A DNA stretch of 64,000 bases, taken from Gillisella terrae (GTDB lineage Bacteria; Pseudomonadota; Alphaproteobacteria; Rhizobiales; Rhizobiaceae). The stretch spans positions 124,001-188,000 of the forward strand of contig NZ_SSOA01000006.1 of assembly GCF_004801395.1 (NCBI RefSeq). Reading direction: 5' to 3'. Below are positions 60,506 to 64,000 of the stretch, in pieces. The notes below the pieces were generated by a model. The model did no database searches, was not told the DNA's origin, and saw nothing but the letters and a program-made list of their open reading frames with translations. Both the position numbers and the translations under genes were made by a program. Every line of letters begins with the position of its first letter. The stretch's first letter is position 1.

Positions 60506-61159
60506 TCACGCGCTCCCCGGATTTTTCAGCCTGAGATCGGGCTCTGCGGCGGTCTGGGTGATGAATGCGCCGTTGGGTAAATCGTTTTCTTCGACCTTGC
60601 GGTTGATCTCGGCCTCATCAAGACCGAATCCACGCCAGCGCGACCGTAACCGCTCACGCAGATCGACGGTCTCCACATCGACAAAGACCGTGAAATCGAA
60701 GATCGGCTTCAGCCTGTCCCAAGGGGATTGCCTGGCCAGCAGATAATTGCCTTCACAGACGATGATCTGCACAGATTGGGCAATGAGGCGTGCCCCGGCG
60801 CGGGCGATTTCGATGGATCGATCAAACACCGGCACAGCAATGACATCGTCTTCATTGGCTTTGAGGCGCTCCAGCATATGCCGCAAGCCATGGGCGTCGA
60901 AGGTGTCGATTGCGCCTTTGAAGGCGCGTCTGCCCATCGTCTCCAGAACGGCATCATCGTAGTGATACCCATCCATGGGGAAAAGTGCTGCTGAGGTACC
61001 GCTTTCGCAGATGAGGTCTACGACCCGTTCGGCGATTGTGGATTTTCCCGATCCCGGCGCACCGGCAATGGCAATAATCAGCCGCTGTCCCTGCCTGTCA
61101 GCGAAACGCTGCATGGCAAGGGTGGCAATGTCACGGGCATTGGTGTCAATCGTGCTCAA
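60506..61159 (-). CDS. Uridine-kinase-like P-loop kinase (FrcK-like)
   Basis: A 217-aa P-loop kinase (PRK/URK superfamily) with Walker A AGAPGSGKST (about residues 32-41) and a FPMDGYHYDD motif (about 61-70) characteristic of the uridine kinase/pantothenate kinase-like group. FrcK, encoded with the rhizobial fructose ABC transporter, is a close family type. The frame starts at a TTG (61159); an ATG at 61111 would remove part of the N-terminus but not the P-loop. It likely phosphorylates the ketose or a product. Confidence 0.75.
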   Translation of the reverse strand: MSTIDTNARDIATLAMQRFADRQGQRLIIAIAGAPGSGKSTIAERVVDLICESGTSAALFPMDGYHYDDAVLETMGRRAFKGAIDTFDAHGLRHMLERLKANEDDVIAVPVFDRSIEIARAGARLIAQSVQIIVCEGNYLLARQSPWDRLKPIFDFTVFVDVETVDLRERLRSRWRGFGLDEAEINRKVEENDLPNGAFITQTAAEPDLRLKNPGSA

Positions 61160-61198
61160 AGGCTTGGCTCACATAATGGATTTGAAGCGTTTCTGTGG

Positions 61199-62059
61199 TT
61201 ATGAGCGGGAGGCAAACAGGCCGTATTGCGCTGCCTTGTTGCGCAGAAATGGAATGCCTTTGTCCAAAACGTCCTCAGCGCTCAGGGCTGCGGGTCGCCA
61301 GGTGCAGGTTGATCCCGCCATGGAAGACGGCAGGCCTCCAAAGCTTTCCAGAACCAGAAGCCCGTCGAAATCAATGGCCGCCAGCGCACCGAAAAGCTCA
61401 TCCCAGGCAATATTGCCGAAGCCCGGCGTGCCGCGGTCGCTTTCCGACATATGCATATATTTCAGGTGATCGCGCGCAGCGACGATCCCGCTCGCAAGCC
61501 CCTTTTCCTCCATGTTCATATGGAAGGTATCGAGATGCACGAAGACGTTGTCCATGCCGATCCGCTCGACGAGATCCACCGCCTGTTTGGCGGAATTGAT
61601 CAGGTGGCTCTCATAACGGTTGACCGCCTCAATGCCAAATTGGAGACCGAGCGCTTTTGCGTGCTTTGCGACTGTGCCTAAGGCGCGGGTCAGATTGTCA
61701 TATTCGCTTTGCGTCGGTGCAAACCCTGTGCGCTCCGTCGTGCCGCCGAAGGTAACGCCGGTCAGCGCGTCAGCACCAATCTCGGCAGCCTTGTCGAGGG
61801 CAGCCTTGAGGTGATCGATTGCCGCGTCCGGGCGCACAGAGGCCCAGGCGTGTTCCGGTAACACCAGAGAGCAGGTTGCCCGCATCAGGTGCGTTTCCAG
61901 AAGGGCTCGGCAATGGGCGGCATCGACCGAGGGAATGTCGAAGAACGGGATTTCGATATAATCCTGTGCATGGCGCGCGGCTCCGGCAATGGCGCGCTCA
62001 GCGCTTGCGTGGTCCCACGTGCTTGCCCACATCATGGCGTGAACACCAAATCCTTGCAT
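61199..62059 (-). CDS. Sugar epimerase/isomerase, D-tagatose 3-epimerase family
   Basis: A 286-aa TIM-barrel protein related to D-psicose and D-tagatose 3-epimerases. The metal set is conserved: Glu144 (FGIEAVNRYE), Asp177 (HLDTFHMNMEE), His203 (YMHMSESD), Glu238 (VLESFGG). It is only distantly similar to the other epimerase of the cluster, so it probably handles another sugar. It lies between the kinase and permease genes; the start at 62059 leaves 1 bp after the permease stop. Confidence 0.82.
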   Translation of the reverse strand: MQGFGVHAMMWASTWDHASAERAIAGAARHAQDYIEIPFFDIPSVDAAHCRALLETHLMRATCSLVLPEHAWASVRPDAAIDHLKAALDKAAEIGADALTGVTFGGTTERTGFAPTQSEYDNLTRALGTVAKHAKALGLQFGIEAVNRYESHLINSAKQAVDLVERIGMDNVFVHLDTFHMNMEEKGLASGIVAARDHLKYMHMSESDRGTPGFGNIAWDELFGALAAIDFDGLLVLESFGGLPSSMAGSTCTWRPAALSAEDVLDKGIPFLRNKAAQYGLFASRS

Positions 62060-62060
62060 A

Positions 62061-63056
62061 TTATACTTTCCTTCCACGGGCAGCAGAGAGTTTCGACGCC
62101 AGCGTCCTGGCCGCCATGACGACGATCATCAACACGCCCCACAAAGCTGTTGCGAGATGCTGGTTCGCGCCCATAAGATTGAGACCAGACGAGAGAAGCT
62201 GAAGAACAATCAGCGCGACAAAGACTGGCAGAACACGCCCAAAGCCGCCAAAGGGGTTGACGCCACCGAGAAAGGCGGCAAGCACCGTGATCAACAGATA
62301 GGATTCACCATGGCCCACACGCACTGAGTTGAAGCGGGCCAGCATGATCAGGCCAGCGACAGCGCACATCATACCTGACAGGGTGTAGACGAGAACAAGA
62401 ATGCGGCGGGTGTTGAGGCCAGAATAGCGGGCAGATTCGATATTGGAACCGATCATCAAAAGCCCAAAACCGAGCTTTGCCCGTGTGAGCAAGATATGCC
62501 AGAGCCCGACACAGGCGATGAAGATGACCAAGGGGATAGGCAACCCGAGCACAGAACCCTGACCGATGGTGGAAACGTAACCGGGAAAGCCGGAGATATC
62601 GCCGCCGCGTGTCAGAAACTCGCCAAGACCACGCAAAAAGATCATCATCGAGAGTGTGATCAGGATGGGGTGCGCGCGCGTATAGGCGATCGCTGCCCCG
62701 GTTAACGCGCCAACGGCTGCGCCGGTGAGGAGGGCTGCAAGGCAGGCGAGAAGAAAGGCACTTGGCGGCGCATTGACGCCACCTTGAGCCTGCAACACCC
62801 ATGCGGCGGCAAGGCCGGACAGATTGGCAGCGAAGGTGATCGACAGATTGATCCCGCCTGTCAACAGCGGAAGCAGCATGGCCAGCGTCAGAAGACCCAG
62901 CTCCGGTAACTGGAAGGAGACGGAGCCGAATGTTCCAAGGGAGAGGAAATTGTCGGCCAGGGTTCCAAAGACGACCATGACCGCAATGAAAGCAATCACT
63001 GGCCCCGCCATGTCCGCGCCGAATGTGCGGTTAAACTTCTGGGTGAGAGAGGTCAT
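62061..63056 (-). CDS. Sugar ABC transporter permease (CUT2)
   Basis: A 331-aa BPD_transp_2 permease with about ten hydrophobic segments. The motif GGINLSITFAANL (about residue 67) and AAFLGGVNPFGGFG (about 260) are typical. It overlaps the next upstream permease gene by 4 bp. It works with that permease and, presumably, an ATPase and a binding protein encoded beyond the window. Confidence 0.85.
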   Translation of the reverse strand: MTSLTQKFNRTFGADMAGPVIAFIAVMVVFGTLADNFLSLGTFGSVSFQLPELGLLTLAMLLPLLTGGINLSITFAANLSGLAAAWVLQAQGGVNAPPSAFLLACLAALLTGAAVGALTGAAIAYTRAHPILITLSMMIFLRGLGEFLTRGGDISGFPGYVSTIGQGSVLGLPIPLVIFIACVGLWHILLTRAKLGFGLLMIGSNIESARYSGLNTRRILVLVYTLSGMMCAVAGLIMLARFNSVRVGHGESYLLITVLAAFLGGVNPFGGFGRVLPVFVALIVLQLLSSGLNLMGANQHLATALWGVLMIVVMAARTLASKLSAARGRKV

Positions 63057-64000
63057 TGGCGCACACTTCCCTGTCTTGAACTCTTTGTGGGGTTTGAACT
63101 CTTCATGGCGGACGGCAAAAGCTTGTCGAAGCGGGTCGAAGAGAGTGTGATCGCGATCAGAATGATGGTGCCGACAACCATCTTGAAGGCGAAGGGCGAC
63201 ACGCCCATCAAATTGAGACCGTTCTGGGTAATCGACACAAGCAGCACGCCAAGCACACAGCCAATGACTGACCCCTTCCCTCCCCCGAGACGTGCACCAC
63301 CGAGAACGGTTGCGGCGAGAACATCGAGCTCACGGCCATAGAGCGCGTTTGGCACCACTTCCTGGGCGTAATGCGCCTGCATGAGACCGGCAATTCCGGC
63401 CATCAGGCCAAGCCAGCCGAAGGAAAGATAGTGCATGGCACCGATATTGATGCCAAAGCGGCGAGCCCCTTCCGGATTGTCGCCGAAAGCGTAGAGTTGG
63501 CGGCCAATGGTGGTGCGCGATATCATGAACCAGGTGGCGATACAGCAAAGGATCATGACGACAACCGGCAGCGTCAGCTCGATCCAGGAGCCATCACTCA
63601 TCTCGTGTTCGTAAAAAACCACACGGGTGGAAAGCCAGTCTGGCAGATTGTAGATCGAAACGCCCTTTGTGAAGAACATCAACAGACCGAAGAAGATGTT
63701 AAATGTCGAAATCGTCGCTACGATAGAGATGATCTTCAGCCGCCAGACGAGAAACGCGTTGATCAAACCCAGTCCGATGCCCACGGCACCCGCGATGATA
63801 AAGCCCTCAGCCCAGTTGCCGCCACCAAGTTTCGCCACAGCAAGGGCGGTGACATATTGAACAACGGAGGCCGCGACGGCAAAGGAGATGTCGATACCAC
63901 CAGAAATCAGCACGACCAGCAGACCGACAGCAAAGATGATGTTGACGGCAGAGACATTCAGCACATCAAAGGCGTTTGAGACCGTGAAGAAGCGATCAGT
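63053..64000 (-). CDS. Sugar ABC transporter permease (CUT2), 5' end outside the window
   Basis: At least 315 residues are present. The frame stays open to the window edge, where codons read TDRFFTVSNAFDVLNVSAVN, the usual region before the first GGIDIS motif, so the true start is not here. GGIDISFAVAASVV and ATVLGGARLGGGKG are clear. The gene is therefore partial by position only, not broken. It encodes the other half of a heterodimeric permease. Confidence 0.85.
   Translation of the reverse strand, partial: TDRFFTVSNAFDVLNVSAVNIIFAVGLLVVLISGGIDISFAVAASVVQYVTALAVAKLGGGNWAEGFIIAGAVGIGLGLINAFLVWRLKIISIVATISTFNIFFGLLMFFTKGVSIYNLPDWLSTRVVFYEHEMSDGSWIELTLPVVVMILCCIATWFMISRTTIGRQLYAFGDNPEGARRFGINIGAMHYLSFGWLGLMAGIAGLMQAHYAQEVVPNALYGRELDVLAATVLGGARLGGGKGSVIGCVLGVLLVSITQNGLNLMGVSPFAFKMVVGTIILIAITLSSTRFDKLLPSAMKSSNPTKSSRQGSVRQ

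Overview
The window looks like a chromosome or chromid segment of an alphaproteobacterium in the order Hyphomicrobiales, most likely Rhizobiaceae. Four things point there: a complete rhizobial/Brucella-type erythritol locus, a D-psicose (D-allulose) 3-epimerase very like the one known from Agrobacterium tumefaciens, several copies of rhizobial intergenic palindromic repeats (RIME-like), and a DUF1127 gene followed by CCUCCUCCC-type sRNA hairpins. No species can be named from sequence alone. I saw no rRNA, tRNA, CRISPR array or intact insertion sequence.

Layout. (1) 0-17 kb is polyol catabolism. A leftward operon encodes a DUF2291 protein and a sugar-type ABC transporter (eryE, eryF, eryG), followed by a DeoR regulator and a second FGGY kinase/FAD dehydrogenase pair. 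The rightward operon is eryA-eryB-eryC-eryD-eryH-eryI, which takes erythritol to D-erythrose 4-phosphate. A 1.3-kb divergent control region with a MITE-like element lies between them. (2) 16.6-24.3 kb holds a NarL-type two-component system divergent from a second sugar ABC transporter (one binding protein, one ATPase, two permeases) and an SMP-30 lactonase. (3) 24.3-29 kb is a stress and envelope cluster: DUF3008, a phospholipase D/cardiolipin synthase, a small acidic protein, DUF2934, a YbhN-type membrane protein and an EEP-family phosphodiesterase. Nearly every gene here has an upstream GGAAC-N18-TT element, the promoter type of the alphaproteobacterial general stress sigma factor EcfG. (4) 29-31 kb is a PAS kinase with a single-domain response regulator. 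(5) 31-38 kb is a TetR regulator and an oligopeptide ABC transporter. (6) 38-42 kb is an OmpR-type two-component system with two secreted or membrane-anchored proteins and a cytochrome b561. (7) 42-56 kb is a poorly understood catabolic operon: a 6-hydroxynicotinate reductase-like protein, UPF0280, two DUF1185 proteins and hydantoinase A and B. Two MarR genes and a branched-chain-type ABC transporter with a fused LivH-LivM permease lie beside it. (8) 56-59.3 kb holds an ABC-F protein, DUF1127, the sRNA array and a TonB-C-like protein. (9) 59.5-64 kb is a ketohexose cluster: D-psicose 3-epimerase, a sugar-kinase-like protein, a second epimerase and two permeases, running off the window end.

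The most interesting items are the following. Two tandem cuckoo-type sRNAs (four anti-Shine-Dalgarno hairpins) follow DUF1127. The EcfG-type promoter cluster includes one palindromic promoter that reads both ways. The heterocycle/lactam-like operon has no known substrate. A MITE sits inside a RIME-like repeat, and the matching empty site is preserved elsewhere in this window, which proves transposition with a 9-bp target duplication.
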